Positions 7,348-16,128 of a stretch of DNA of 64,000 nucleotides are shown piece after piece. Made by a program: the position numbers and the translations under genes. Numbering within the stretch: the first letter of the stretch is position 1; each line of letters opens with the position of its first letter. Source of the stretch: Bacillota bacterium (GTDB lineage: Bacteria; Bacillota; Clostridia; Lachnospirales; Lachnospiraceae); assembly GCA_023416695.1 (NCBI GenBank), contig JAEZGY010000048.1:1-64000 (forward strand). The letters are read 5' to 3'. The notes beneath the pieces are model-generated. The model worked only from the letters and a program-made list of their open reading frames with translations, was not told the DNA's origin and searched no databases.

Positions 7348-8298
7348 TTAAAGAATATCTATTATAACGTCCTCAAAAGGAATGCGCCTTTGCTCTAAGA
7401 GGGAAAGAGTTTCCCCATGGCTATACATGTATTCTGTAGTCCTGTTATTTTCTTTCGTCTCGGTTGGCTTTTGAGCACTCATTATATATTCCTTTGGTGT
7501 TACGCCCTGATATTTTAAGAAAGCCTTTGTTAAATAACGGGTGTTGGAGAACCCTGTCTCTAAACAAATATCTATAAGGGACTTGTTACTATTTAACAAA
7601 CGTATGGCGTGGCGAAAGCGTACACTAGTGACATACTCCTGGAAGGATTGATTTAAATTGTCCCTAATAAAATGAGAGAGGTAACCAGTACTAATCCCTT
7701 GTTTTTTTGCAATATCTGATAGCAGGATTTTATTTGCATAATTATCTTCCACATATTTTATAATGTATTCCACACGTTTACGACGTAAATCAGAAGCGTA
7801 GACTTCTTCCTCCGAATAGGTATGCCAAGGAACATATTTTAGTAAAGTAGATACTAGTAGTCCTAATAAACTACTGCTAATTAATTGCCAGTTTACACTG
7901 CGTTTCATGTATTGATAACAGGTCTCCATAAAGAGGCAACGTATGGTGTGTAATTGGCCTTTAGAAAGGACATGACTTAAATGTAATGCATCGAAGGAAA
8001 GAAACTTTAAGGAAGGCATGGTATTCTCAAAAAATTTGGGAGAAAATTGCATACACAAAGTAGTAAGTCCTTCTGTGGTTGTGTGAAGCTCGTGGGTCTC
8101 ATTAGGATTTAGAAGAATGATATCTTCTGGCTGTAAGGAATAGGTTTTTCCTTGATATAATAAAGTGGCATTGCCAGAAAGAATTAGTAATAACTCAAAA
8201 TCATGGTGAAAATGAGGACTACGATAGGTTAACTCCACAATAAAGATATTTAAAAATTTTATGTAGGGGTGTCTGATTATTTCGATTTGGTCTGACAA
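7348..8298 (-). CDS. AraC-family regulator with N-terminal cupin sensor
   Basis: 316 residues. The N-terminal AraC-type cupin (about 20-90, including HHDFELLLILSG and LLNPNETHE) should bind a sugar. The C-terminal helix-turn-helix pair is clear (ILLSDIAKKQGISTGYLSHF and SLIDICLETGFSNTRYLTKA). The start is TTG behind GAGGTGG. It is divergent from the PfkB-aldolase operon at 8484 and likely activates it. A long-spaced inverted repeat, GGTACAA at 8354-8360 and TTGTACC at 8389-8395, lies between. Confidence 0.9.
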   Translation of the reverse strand: MSDQIEIIRHPYIKFLNIFIVELTYRSPHFHHDFELLLILSGNATLLYQGKTYSLQPEDIILLNPNETHELHTTTEGLTTLCMQFSPKFFENTMPSLKFLSFDALHLSHVLSKGQLHTIRCLFMETCYQYMKRSVNWQLISSSLLGLLVSTLLKYVPWHTYSEEEVYASDLRRKRVEYIIKYVEDNYANKILLSDIAKKQGISTGYLSHFIRDNLNQSFQEYVTSVRFRHAIRLLNSNKSLIDICLETGFSNTRYLTKAFLKYQGVTPKEYIMSAQKPTETKENNRTTEYMYSHGETLSLLEQRRIPFEDVIIDIL

Positions 8299-8353
8299 AT
8301 TACCACCTCACTTTACTTATATATTACCTATATTATACTATTTGTTATCTAGT

Positions 8354-8395
8354 GGTACAAGTGATACCTTGAAGTTGAGATATCCTATTTGTACC
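8354..8395. promoter_or_regulatory. Inverted repeat, candidate AraC-family site
   Basis: GGTACAA (8354-8360) and its exact reverse complement TTGTACC (8389-8395) are 35 bp apart, about 3.3 helical turns. They lie in the 185-bp divergent region between the AraC gene and the PfkB kinase. The kinase has a possible -10 box TATACT (about 8440) but no good -35, as expected for an activator-dependent promoter. Confidence 0.4.
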
Positions 8396-8483
8396 GACAA
8401 AACATCAAGATAGTCACTAATATATAAGAAAAATAGTTTATACTAAAAGGTAGTAATTTATGAGATAAAAGCGATAGAGGGAT

Positions 8484-9650
8484 GTGAGTACAATTAGCAG
8501 ACGAAGTAGTGAGGCAAGTAAAAAAGCAATTGTAGCAGGGCATATTTGTTTAGATATCACTCCAGTCTTTCCAGTTACCTCATGGAAGTCAGAAAAGGAG
8601 TTGCTTACTCCTGGAACTCTAATTCAAATGGAGGGAGTGGATATTCATACTGGTGGGGCAGTGGCTAATACAGGCCTAGCAATGAAGAAGTTTGGGATAG
8701 AGGTTTCTCTTATTGCCAAGGTTGGTCAGGATGAGTTTGGTGGATTAATTATGAATCTACTTAAGGAATATGATGTGGGGCAGCAACTAATTACTGATTC
8801 TTCCTCCTCTACCTCCTATTCTATTGTTCTTGCAATGCCAGGTGTGGATCGTATATTTTTACATAACCCCGGTGCTAATAATAGATTTATGTCAGATGAT
8901 ATCAAGGAAGATGATTTAGAGGGGGTAAGCGTATTTCATTTTGGATATCCTCCATTGATGAAATCTCTTTATGATAGAGAGGGCGAGGAGTTAGAGCGAT
9001 TATTTAGGAAGGTAAAAAAGGCCGGAATAGTGACTTCCCTAGATCTTGCTGCAGTAGATCCGTCCACAGAGGTTGCAAATGTAAACTGGAAGCATATTTT
9101 AGAAAAAACCTTACCTTATGTAGATTTCTTCATGCCTAGTGTAGAAGAATTATGCTTTATGATAGACAGAGCTCGTTATGAAGAGCTGAAAAGGCGAGCA
9201 GAGGGAATAGATATTATCAGTGTGTTAGATATTGAGAAAGACGTGGCACCTTTGGCTAAGCAATGTATGGCAATGGGTGCAAAACTTGTAGTGATAAAAT
9301 GTGGAGCATTAGGTATGTATTATAAGACTAGTTCCTGTGAGATACTAAGTAGCTTGGAGCAAAGTTTACCTTTGGATAGTTATGACTGGGGTTTGAAAGA
9401 GGGATTCGAATCCAGTTATGTTCCAAATAAGGTTTTGTCAGGCACTGGTGCAGGAGATACCTGTATAGCGGCATTTTTGTCAGCAGCCATGAAAGGTTAT
9501 TCTTTTATGGACTGCATTCGTTTAGCGGCAGCAGCGGGGGCGGCGTGTGTATCTGCTTATGATGCACTAAGCGGTTTGTTGCCGCTAGAGGAATTAAAAG
9601 TTCTCATCGACAATGGATGGGAAAAAGAAGGGAGATATAAGAGATGTTAG
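8484..9650 (+). CDS. PfkB-family carbohydrate kinase
   Basis: 388 residues of the ribokinase/PfkB type, longer than the usual 300-330. The N-terminal sugar-binding motif (HTGGAVANTGLAMKKFG) and the C-terminal motif with the catalytic base (GTGAGDTCIAAF, Asp near 325) are intact. It should phosphorylate a sugar, or a ketose phosphate, with ATP in the cytoplasm. The start is GTG behind AGAGGG with short spacing. It overlaps the following class II aldolase by 7 bp, so the pair most likely act in sequence: kinase, then cleavage of the phosphorylated ketose. The substrate is unknown. Confidence 0.9.
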   Translation: MSTISRRSSEASKKAIVAGHICLDITPVFPVTSWKSEKELLTPGTLIQMEGVDIHTGGAVANTGLAMKKFGIEVSLIAKVGQDEFGGLIMNLLKEYDVGQQLITDSSSSTSYSIVLAMPGVDRIFLHNPGANNRFMSDDIKEDDLEGVSVFHFGYPPLMKSLYDREGEELERLFRKVKKAGIVTSLDLAAVDPSTEVANVNWKHILEKTLPYVDFFMPSVEELCFMIDRARYEELKRRAEGIDIISVLDIEKDVAPLAKQCMAMGAKLVVIKCGALGMYYKTSSCEILSSLEQSLPLDSYDWGLKEGFESSYVPNKVLSGTGAGDTCIAAFLSAAMKGYSFMDCIRLAAAAGAACVSAYDALSGLLPLEELKVLIDNGWEKEGRYKRC

Positions 9651-10489
9651 TAAATCTCAATGAGGTTTTACTTCCAGCTAAACGAGGGAAATATGGAGTA
9701 GGGCTCTTTAATGCCATCACTTTAGAACAAGCAAAAGGGATTATTGCAGCTGCAGAGGAAATGAAATGCCCAGCAATTGTAGGCACTGCTGAGGTTCTTC
9801 TTCCTTTTGCAGCTTTAGAGGAGACTGCGTCCATTCTAATACCAATGGCGAAAAAGGCTAGTGTTCCCATAGTGGTACATTATGATCATGGATTGACTTT
9901 TGAAAAGTGTATTACTGCCTTACAGCTTGGTTTTTCATCTATCATGTATGATTGTTCTACAGACACCTATGAAGAAAATGTAAGGAAGGTTGCAGAAATA
10001 GTTGAGATTGCACATGTTTATGGAGCTACAGTGGAGGCAGAGCTTGGCCATGTGGGTGATAATGAGGGTTCTATAGAAGGAAACCTTTATATTGATGATC
10101 CGTCTGCATTTTATACTGATCCTATAGAGGCCAAGGACTTTGTAATGAGAACTAAGGTGGATGCCCTAGCGATAGCAGTTGGAACAGCACATGGAGCTTA
10201 TAAATTGCCACCAAAAGTAGATTTTGAACGAATTGAGACCATTGCTAATATGGTATCTGTTCCATTAGTATTACATGGTGGAAGTGGGTTAAGTAATCAT
10301 GATTTTAAAGAGGCCATACTAAGAGGCATCAGCAAGGTAAATATTTTTACAGATTTAGACAGAGCAGCCGCTGATGGGGTAAAGAAGGCTTTTGCTCAGG
10401 GGTGTGTTACTATGACTTCGACTATGTCATACCAAATAGAGGCTGTAAAAGAGGAAGTAATGAAAAAAATGACCTTATTTTTATCATAG
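9644..10489 (+). CDS. Class II (zinc) ketose-bisphosphate aldolase
   Basis: 281 residues of the FbaA/GatY/KbaY family. Catalytic Asp81 and zinc ligand His82 (YDHG), the GHVGDNEGS loop, zinc ligands near His183 (GTAHGAYK) and His211 (LHGGSG) are all present. It should split a phosphorylated ketose into DHAP and an aldehyde. The ATG overlaps the kinase stop region, with a purine-rich ribosome site (GGGAGAT) in the kinase end, so translation is coupled. Whether the substrate is fructose-1,6-bisphosphate, tagatose-bisphosphate or a ketose-1-phosphate cannot be read from sequence. Confidence 0.9.
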   Translation: MLVNLNEVLLPAKRGKYGVGLFNAITLEQAKGIIAAAEEMKCPAIVGTAEVLLPFAALEETASILIPMAKKASVPIVVHYDHGLTFEKCITALQLGFSSIMYDCSTDTYEENVRKVAEIVEIAHVYGATVEAELGHVGDNEGSIEGNLYIDDPSAFYTDPIEAKDFVMRTKVDALAIAVGTAHGAYKLPPKVDFERIETIANMVSVPLVLHGGSGLSNHDFKEAILRGISKVNIFTDLDRAAADGVKKAFAQGCVTMTSTMSYQIEAVKEEVMKKMTLFLS

Positions 10490-10545
10490 TATTTATGCAA
10501 AATAGTGCACAATATAGAGAATCATGTCATATCTTATAATAACTA

Positions 10546-10839
10546 ATGAGAAATGGGATGATGAAGGTGAGTATACAGAGAAGGGATCATCAAAAACAAG
10601 ACAGAAATGGTGATGTAACAATATCCATTCCATTGGATATCTCTTATGGGTTTGATCTTATTCCACAGGTTGATCTTGGAAAAGTAAAGTCCTATTCTGG
10701 AAGAAGAAGAGTATGCAAAAGAAGAGATGGTACGTTCGTTATGTATCAACAGATTTGTGTAGAAATACCTTTTGATATAGATGTTGAGATAGAGTGTCCC
10801 AATCATTTGTCCAATAATAATGATATAGTTAAGGAATGA
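10546..10839 (+). CDS. Hypothetical protein, paired with the next gene
   Basis: 97 residues, basic in the middle (SGRRRVCKRRDGT), ending with a beta-rich stretch (QICVEIPFDIDVEIECPNH). I do not recognise the family. The stretch resembles a segment of the next protein (RQNMRVRIPLSYSATAVV), so the two may share a small fold. The real start may be the ATG at 10558 or 10561. The stop overlaps the start of the next gene (ATGA). Beta-rich Cys-containing pairs like this occur among spore-surface proteins of clostridia, but that is only a suggestion. Confidence 0.65.
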   Translation: MRNGMMKVSIQRRDHQKQDRNGDVTISIPLDISYGFDLIPQVDLGKVKSYSGRRRVCKRRDGTFVMYQQICVEIPFDIDVEIECPNHLSNNNDIVKE

Positions 10840-11666
10840 ATAGAATGAGTGCATTGCAACTTTTCAATTTTCACGCAGATTATTCGTCGGTAGAGGGTTC
10901 TAATCTGCCGTTTGAGTTTGAGCTAGACACCGAGAAGTCTGTACTAGATCCGCCAGAAGGAATTAATCAAAAATTTGTCTATAATGTGACCGCAAAAGGA
11001 AAAGAAAGTTCAGGGCTTAAGGATTTAAGTTATTTTCTTCTTTCTATCAGCCCTTCCATAACATTAGAAGACATCATAAACCCAACGATGACACTGAATG
11101 GTAATGTATATCATAACGGAGAGCTAAGTATTGTAGACGATAGAAACAATAATGGCAGTTATGGGTTAAAGGTTTTATTTAAACCTACTTCCTTGTCTAA
11201 GTTAAAACCTACCATATTTACTTTTGCCTTTGAACTTGCTAAAGCTGCTACTATAGGTCCAATTGATTTGTTAGTTAAAGGTGGGAGTCAACTCCTAAGT
11301 AGTCTTAAGATCGGGGGCCCAGTTGTTGATGAAATGATCGGCCGAGATACCATTATATATAAAAGAATAGAAGTATGTACTCCAGTTGAAATAACACCAA
11401 TTGTAAGACATGGATGTGTTACCACTCATAGTTGTGGTATGCCTATGGTGAGTACAATTCCATGTTCAGGTTCCTCACAAAAATGCAAGTTTTATGTAAG
11501 ACAAAACATGCGAGTGAGAATACCATTATCATATTCAGCAACTGCAGTAGTAGGTACTTCAACCACAAATTGTGGACTCCTTACAGGAGATACTGTAACG
11601 GAAACCAATGATTTCATTGAGGATACGGGATGTAAAAACTGTGCTGAGGAAACAACTGATTTGTAA
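10836..11666 (+). CDS. Hypothetical Cys-containing protein
   Basis: 276 residues with no signal peptide or clear membrane segment. The N-terminal part is acidic (LPFEFELDTEK). The C-terminal third carries at least nine Cys in short groups (CTPVEITPIVRHGC, HSCGMPM, PCSGSSQKCKFYVRQ, and GCKNC near the end). The RQNMRVRIPLSY stretch resembles the end of the preceding 97-residue protein. The start overlaps that gene's stop by 4 bp, so they are translationally coupled; a second ATG at 10845 is possible. No family is recognised. A structural spore or surface role is inference. An intrinsic terminator follows. Confidence 0.7.
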   Translation: MNRMSALQLFNFHADYSSVEGSNLPFEFELDTEKSVLDPPEGINQKFVYNVTAKGKESSGLKDLSYFLLSISPSITLEDIINPTMTLNGNVYHNGELSIVDDRNNNGSYGLKVLFKPTSLSKLKPTIFTFAFELAKAATIGPIDLLVKGGSQLLSSLKIGGPVVDEMIGRDTIIYKRIEVCTPVEITPIVRHGCVTTHSCGMPMVSTIPCSGSSQKCKFYVRQNMRVRIPLSYSATAVVGTSTTNCGLLTGDTVTETNDFIEDTGCKNCAEETTDL

Positions 11667-11686
11667 TACAAAATTGATAAAGTAAG

Positions 11687-11718
11687 GGAGGCTCACGAAA
11701 GGGGTGTGCCTCCTTTTT
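11687..11718 (+). terminator. Intrinsic terminator after the hypothetical pair
   Basis: GGAGGC (11687-11692) pairs with GCCTCC (11708-11713), with extra CAC/GTG pairing inside, followed by five T. It lies 20 bp after the stop. Confidence 0.8.
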
Positions 11719-11723
11719 ATTGC

Positions 11724-11752
11724 TTGAGGAAAAATAGGAACTGTGCTATAAT
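11724..11752 (+). promoter_or_regulatory. Sigma-A type promoter of the DUF554 gene
   Basis: TTGAGG (11724-11729) and a perfect TATAAT (11747-11752) are 17 bp apart, 44 bp upstream of the start codon. Confidence 0.65.
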
Positions 11753-11795
11753 AAACTTTATGTTAATTTGATATAAAATAACTAAGGAGAGTAGC

Positions 11796-12533
11796 ATGGT
11801 TGGTGTATTAGTAAATACAGTAGCGGTACTGGTAGGAAGTTTAATAGGTTTAATCTTTAATATCGGTATTCCTAGAAAAATTACAGATGCAGCTATGTTA
11901 GCTATAGGGTTATGTACATTATATATAGGAATCTCGGGCTCTTTAGAAGGAAACAATACGATTGTTGTAATTATAGCAATGGTTTTAGGCAGTATCTTGG
12001 GTGCTTGGATCGATATAGATAAAAGATTGAATCATCTAGCTGAATGGGTAGAGAAGAAGGCAAGTTTTGGTGCGGAAAATAAAGTACATAGTGTTTTGAC
12101 TACTACTAATGAGAAGAAAAGTACGATAGCAGAGGGTTTTGTTACCTCTAGTTTATTATTCTGTGTTGGAGCAATGACTATTGTGGGTTCTCTTAATGCA
12201 GGACTATCTGGTGATAACGAGATGTTATTTACCAAATCAGTATTAGACGCTATTTCATCCATAATGCTATCTGCAAGTCTAGGTGTAGGAGTATTGTTTT
12301 CTTCTCTTTTTGTATTACTATTTCAAGGATCCCTTGTTCTTTTTGCTGGATTATTGCAACCAATTTTAAATGAGGGGGCTATTGGGGATTTAACTTGTGT
12401 AGGTTCTCTGTTAATACTAGGATTGGGACTAAACCTGGTAGGTGCTACAAAGTTGAAAATTGCCAACTATTTACCAGCATTGCTTTTTTCCCCAGGACTA
12501 ACTTATTTATTTTACTGTATTACTATTGGATAA
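11796..12533 (+). CDS. DUF554 family membrane protein
   Basis: 245 residues of the DUF554 (YdfK/YqgA-like) family, recognised by the start MVGVLVNTVAVLVGSLIGL and the later GLGLNLVGATKLKIANYLPA. About seven hydrophobic segments place it in the cytoplasmic membrane. The family function is unknown; transport has been suggested. A good AAGGAGAG site precedes the ATG. It has its own promoter and no obvious partner gene. Confidence 0.87.
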   Translation: MVGVLVNTVAVLVGSLIGLIFNIGIPRKITDAAMLAIGLCTLYIGISGSLEGNNTIVVIIAMVLGSILGAWIDIDKRLNHLAEWVEKKASFGAENKVHSVLTTTNEKKSTIAEGFVTSSLLFCVGAMTIVGSLNAGLSGDNEMLFTKSVLDAISSIMLSASLGVGVLFSSLFVLLFQGSLVLFAGLLQPILNEGAIGDLTCVGSLLILGLGLNLVGATKLKIANYLPALLFSPGLTYLFYCITIG

Positions 12534-12634
12534 AAATAGTTATATTAGAAAAAAACTACTGTTATTTCCTTGATTTTACGATAATATAGATGTATCATAA
12601 TGCTTGATGTTTGTTGACGAGGTGTTGGGAGTAT

Positions 12635-13699
12635 ATGGGGACTAGAGTATTCTTAGTTATGACTAATATATATATGCTATGTAGTCAACCTTTATTGGTA
12701 CTGGCTCTTTTAGTCATGTGTTTCTTACTTGTTCTGGTTTTTGTATTACATGCTAAGCTTAGGAAGGCAATAAAAGAAAACCAAGTGTATATTGGTAGGG
12801 AAGAGAGATATAAGCAGATTATTGAGCTTACCGATGATGTTATTTTTGAGTATGATATACAATCTGACATTATGAATCATTCAGAACGCTATCTAAGTGT
12901 ATATGGACGAAATCCTACTGTCTATAATTATTCAGAAGCACTAGTGGAACTTCCTTTTGTACATGCAGAGGATCAGTCCGTGTTTGAAGAGTTTTGCACT
13001 TCATTACATATTGGGAAAAGTAACTTTTCCTATGAGTTTCGTTTTCAAAACAAGAGTGGTGAGTACGAATGGTGTCATATAAATGGTAGTAGCTTTTGCG
13101 AAAGCAAAGGTTTACCGAATAAGGTGTTTGGTAGAATTGTCAATGTAGATGCTCAAAAAAGAGAACTGGACCGACTTCGTTTTAAAGCTCAAAGAGATTT
13201 GATGACCAATGTATATAATAAAAAGACTACAAGTGATAAGATTAATGATACCATTAAAAAAAGTAAGAAGTATGAGAGACATGCCTTATTTGTTATTGAT
13301 ATAGATGATTTTAAGCATGTCAACGATACCTACGGCCACCTACAGGGGGACCGGGTATTGACTACCATTGTGTCTAATATGGTCAATTATTTCCGTGGGG
13401 ATGATATCATTGGTCGAATAGGTGGAGATGAATTTGTAGTGTTAATGAAAAATGTTTCTGGAAGAGAGCAGATTGTACAAAAGGCAGAGTCCATATGTAA
13501 AATATTTAATCGCACCTTCCAATACAATGAGGAGAAACTTCAGGTTTCCTGTAGCATAGGGATTGCTGTTTATCCAATGGATGGAAGTACCTATGATGAA
13601 ATGATGGAGCATGCGGACCTTGCTTTATATGAGGTGAAGTCTGATGGAAAGAATAGTTATATGTTATATAGTGATTTGTGTGAGTTAAAATATAAATAA
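12635..13699 (+). CDS. PAS-GGDEF diguanylate cyclase
   Basis: 354 residues. One N-terminal membrane helix (about 15-38) is followed by a PAS domain (about 55-175, YKQIIELTDDVIFEYD) and a GGDEF domain (about 185-350). The active-site motif GGDEF is at residues 263-267. An intact RxxD inhibitory site (RGDD, 254-257) lies exactly five residues before it, so the enzyme should make c-di-GMP from two GTP and be product-inhibited. No EAL domain. The ATG is chosen over an in-frame TTG at 12611 because GAGGTG and GGGAG sites precede it. A PilZ receptor is encoded at 53225. Confidence 0.92.
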   Translation: MGTRVFLVMTNIYMLCSQPLLVLALLVMCFLLVLVFVLHAKLRKAIKENQVYIGREERYKQIIELTDDVIFEYDIQSDIMNHSERYLSVYGRNPTVYNYSEALVELPFVHAEDQSVFEEFCTSLHIGKSNFSYEFRFQNKSGEYEWCHINGSSFCESKGLPNKVFGRIVNVDAQKRELDRLRFKAQRDLMTNVYNKKTTSDKINDTIKKSKKYERHALFVIDIDDFKHVNDTYGHLQGDRVLTTIVSNMVNYFRGDDIIGRIGGDEFVVLMKNVSGREQIVQKAESICKIFNRTFQYNEEKLQVSCSIGIAVYPMDGSTYDEMMEHADLALYEVKSDGKNSYMLYSDLCELKYK

Positions 13700-13715
13700 A
13701 TGAAATTAAATGTAA

Positions 13716-13748
13716 ACGGCTAGATTACAATAATCTAGCCGTATTTTT
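13716..13748. terminator. Terminator between convergent dgc and spoVB-like genes
   Basis: A perfect 10-bp stem (CGGCTAGATT 13717-13726 with 13732-13741) and a 5-nt loop are followed by TATTTTT. It lies 17 bp after the cyclase stop and is probably used by both convergent genes. Confidence 0.85.
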
Positions 13749-13785
13749 GATACACAGAAAATTGATTTGTAAGCGAAACTCTATT

Positions 13786-15348
13786 TTATGCTTTTAGTTC
13801 TTTTGTAGAGAAGATTCCACTCATTTTTAAGATGAGAAGATATAAACCACAAAAACCACTAGCACATAATAATAGAATCAATCCTGGATGTATAGACATT
13901 TCTAAAGTCAGTCTTTTAATTAATATGGATGAGATAAAACCTAGTAGTGCCACAATAATCCCTGGCTTTATGAGCCAATCCATAAAGTGAGTTTTAAAAT
14001 GGATATGTTTACAAATAGCACGGTAGTCTAAAATGGTAATGCACAGTTGACTAATGAGATTGCCTGTAAGATAGCCATAGATTCCAAACTTAGGAATAAT
14101 GAAAATTACAGCAAGAATCCGAATGACAACTCCAATAATAGAGTTGAAAAATGTAATTTGGGCCTTACCTAGCCCGTTTATAATACTATTTAAGGTAGTG
14201 GTAAGATATAAAAATGGGCAAAGCCACGCTAAACTTACAATAAAATCACCTGCCATAGGATTGTTATAGACAACTATGCCAAGGTTTTTTCCAAAAGCAA
14301 CGAAGAATCCGGTGCTTAATACACCAATCAGTAAGCAGTATTTTATAGAAATAGCAGTGGTTTTTCCTATCATATCATTATTCTTTTTCGCCTGCGCTTC
14401 TGAGATGGCAGGAAGTAATAGCACAGAAAAAGAATTTGGTATGGCTGATGGAAAAAGAATAAATGGGATGGACATACCGATTAAGATACCGTAAATGCTC
14501 AGGGATTCATAAGCAGTTAAACCAGATTGCCTTAACATAATGGGAATTAGCACCGACTCGATACTACTCAGGACACTTAGTAAAAGACGATTGCTAGTTA
14601 GTGGCACCGCTTGTTTCATTAATTCTCGAAGTATTCTTGGCATTTTAACTACTCGACGTTCTCTCTGTATAGTGATTTGGTCTGTCTCTTTTCTTTTGTA
14701 ATGTTTCTTTCTTTCTCTGTAAAGACTAAGAACGTTAAAGCCACAGGAAGTCAGTTCACCCATTACCAAACCAAGAACTGCTATTTCACAGGTAATGGAG
14801 GTGCTTCCTCCACCAGCAAAGTAGGAAATTGTAATTACAAATAGTACTCTAGTAAGTTGCTCTATAAGCTGAGTACTGGCTGGAACTGTAGTTTTTTTCA
14901 TACCATAGTAGTAACCATTGATGCAGGAGGTAATTCCACAGAAAGGAAATGCAAGGGATAGCATTTTCAAGGAGTCTGCACAAGAGGGTTCTGCTAAAAG
15001 CCTAGTAGCAATAAAATCACCAAATAAATATACTAAACCACTAAGGGAAATGGCGATGGTGAGAGAACAGCCAAGGCCAATCCTTAGAATTCTTGTGATA
15101 TTGTGATTGTGTCCTTCCCCATAGATTCCAGTTTGACTAGCTACTAAACGTGAGATGGAGGTTTGAATTCCGGAGGCAAAGAGAGTAAAACAGATTCCGT
15201 ATACCGGAAATACCAGTTGATAGATGCCCATATTTCTTGCCCCTAAGGCATTGGAAAGTATAATGCGGTAAAAGAAGCCTATGATTCTGGTAATAAAACC
15301 AGCAACTGTTAAGATTAATGTCCCTTTTATAATGGAGTGTTTGCTCAT
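13786..15348 (-). CDS. spoVB: SpoVB-like polysaccharide/lipid flippase (MATE/MOP superfamily)
   Basis: 520 residues with about 14 hydrophobic segments, of the SpoVB/MurJ group in the MOP flippase superfamily. The start (SKHSIIKGTLILTVAGFITR) and the following RIIGFFYRIILSNALGA are typical of stage V sporulation protein B. Such proteins move lipid-linked wall or polysaccharide precursors across the membrane; SpoVB is needed for spore cortex. A vegetative paralogue is also possible, since clostridia carry several. The ribosome site is weak (AGGT). Confidence 0.82.
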   Translation of the reverse strand: MSKHSIIKGTLILTVAGFITRIIGFFYRIILSNALGARNMGIYQLVFPVYGICFTLFASGIQTSISRLVASQTGIYGEGHNHNITRILRIGLGCSLTIAISLSGLVYLFGDFIATRLLAEPSCADSLKMLSLAFPFCGITSCINGYYYGMKKTTVPASTQLIEQLTRVLFVITISYFAGGGSTSITCEIAVLGLVMGELTSCGFNVLSLYRERKKHYKRKETDQITIQRERRVVKMPRILRELMKQAVPLTSNRLLLSVLSSIESVLIPIMLRQSGLTAYESLSIYGILIGMSIPFILFPSAIPNSFSVLLLPAISEAQAKKNNDMIGKTTAISIKYCLLIGVLSTGFFVAFGKNLGIVVYNNPMAGDFIVSLAWLCPFLYLTTTLNSIINGLGKAQITFFNSIIGVVIRILAVIFIIPKFGIYGYLTGNLISQLCITILDYRAICKHIHFKTHFMDWLIKPGIIVALLGFISSILIKRLTLEMSIHPGLILLLCASGFCGLYLLILKMSGIFSTKELKA

Positions 15349-15437
15349 TTTATGGACCTGTAGTGTGATTTTGTTACTTAAGTATATTCCTTGAAATAGT
15401 AAAATATTTGTACTTGAGAAAATACATTCAATAAGTA

Positions 15438-15466
15438 TTGACTATAGGATAGAAGAGTGATATTAT
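15438..15466 (+). promoter_or_regulatory. Sigma-A type promoter of the isc operon
   Basis: TTGACT (15438-15443) and TATTAT (15461-15466) are 17 bp apart. The predicted transcript has a leader of about 140 nt before iscR and begins just upstream of the repeats at 15492-15514. Confidence 0.7.
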
Positions 15467-15488
15467 TACGTCAGAAATCCAATTAAAT

Positions 15489-15516
15489 TACTCGGAATTA
15501 AAATAGTCGGAATTCA
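15489..15516. promoter_or_regulatory. Direct repeat, candidate IscR/Rrf2 operator
   Basis: TCGGAATT occurs at 15492-15499 and 15507-15514, 15 bp apart, about 20-40 bp after the predicted start point. Rrf2-family Fe-S regulators commonly bind such AT-flanked elements in front of their own isc operon. Autoregulation is inferred. Confidence 0.5.
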
Positions 15517-15610
15517 TATACTATGTATAGGACCGTTAATAATGATACAGATTTTCGTTTGTGACAAATGCTTACACAAGGTAAAAGCAGTAAGGAAGGT
15601 GGGAAATACC

Positions 15611-16078
15611 ATGAAACTTTCAACAAAAGGAAGATATGGATTAAGAGCAGTTCTAGATCTGGCTTTACACTCAGAGGAAGAGGCAGTCGCTTTAAGCAGT
15701 ATAGCTGAACGTCAAAGTATATCCATTAGCTATTTGGAACAACTTATTGCCAAATTACGTAAAGCCGGGATTGTAGACAGCAAGCGAGGTGCTCAAGGTG
15801 GATATAGCCTAGCGAAACCTGCAGAGGAAATTTCCGTAGGGGATATTCTAAGAGCCTTAGAAGGAGATCTTCACCCAGTTGACTGCGCAGAAATTTATGG
15901 TGGTACTTCCACTTGTAATAGCTCTGATATGTGTGTTACCAAGTATGTTTGGAAACGTATCAGCGATAGCATTGATGCAGCAGTAGATGCTTTAATGTTA
16001 TCTGAACTAGTAGAAGAGGGACGAAATCTTAAGGGCAATAATAAGGATAAAGACCAAAACATTGGTTGTTCCTGCTAA
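15611..16078 (+). CDS. iscR: Rrf2-family Fe-S regulator IscR
   Basis: 155 residues. The start MKLSTKGRYGLRAVLDLAL is typical of Rrf2/IscR, and the winged helix-turn-helix spans about residues 1-80 (SISYLEQLIAKLRKAGIV). Three Cys at 92, 102 and 108 are placed to hold a [2Fe-2S] cluster; Cys92 matches the E. coli position. The tail ends GCSC, possibly extra ligands. The start was moved 23 codons downstream of an in-frame ATG at 15542 to the one matching the family. It heads the iscR-iscS-iscU-mnmA operon and probably senses Fe-S status to control it. Confidence 0.93.
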   Translation: MKLSTKGRYGLRAVLDLALHSEEEAVALSSIAERQSISISYLEQLIAKLRKAGIVDSKRGAQGGYSLAKPAEEISVGDILRALEGDLHPVDCAEIYGGTSTCNSSDMCVTKYVWKRISDSIDAAVDALMLSELVEEGRNLKGNNKDKDQNIGCSC

Positions 16079-16128
16079 AGTAATAGATGATATTAGATTC
16101 GATAGAAATAAATAATAGGAGATGAGCG

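Noticed and set aside
7144..7398. 84-codon open frame on the + strand
   Set aside because: Lies opposite the cupin and AraC genes, has no ribosome site and encodes no recognisable protein.
10505..10510. A third GTGCAC near the hypothetical pair, matching the LacI operator core
   Set aside because: Only six bases match, with no longer palindrome; expected by chance at this window size.
12395..12589. 64-codon open frame at the end of the DUF554 gene
   Set aside because: Out-of-frame shadow of DUF554 with no start site support.
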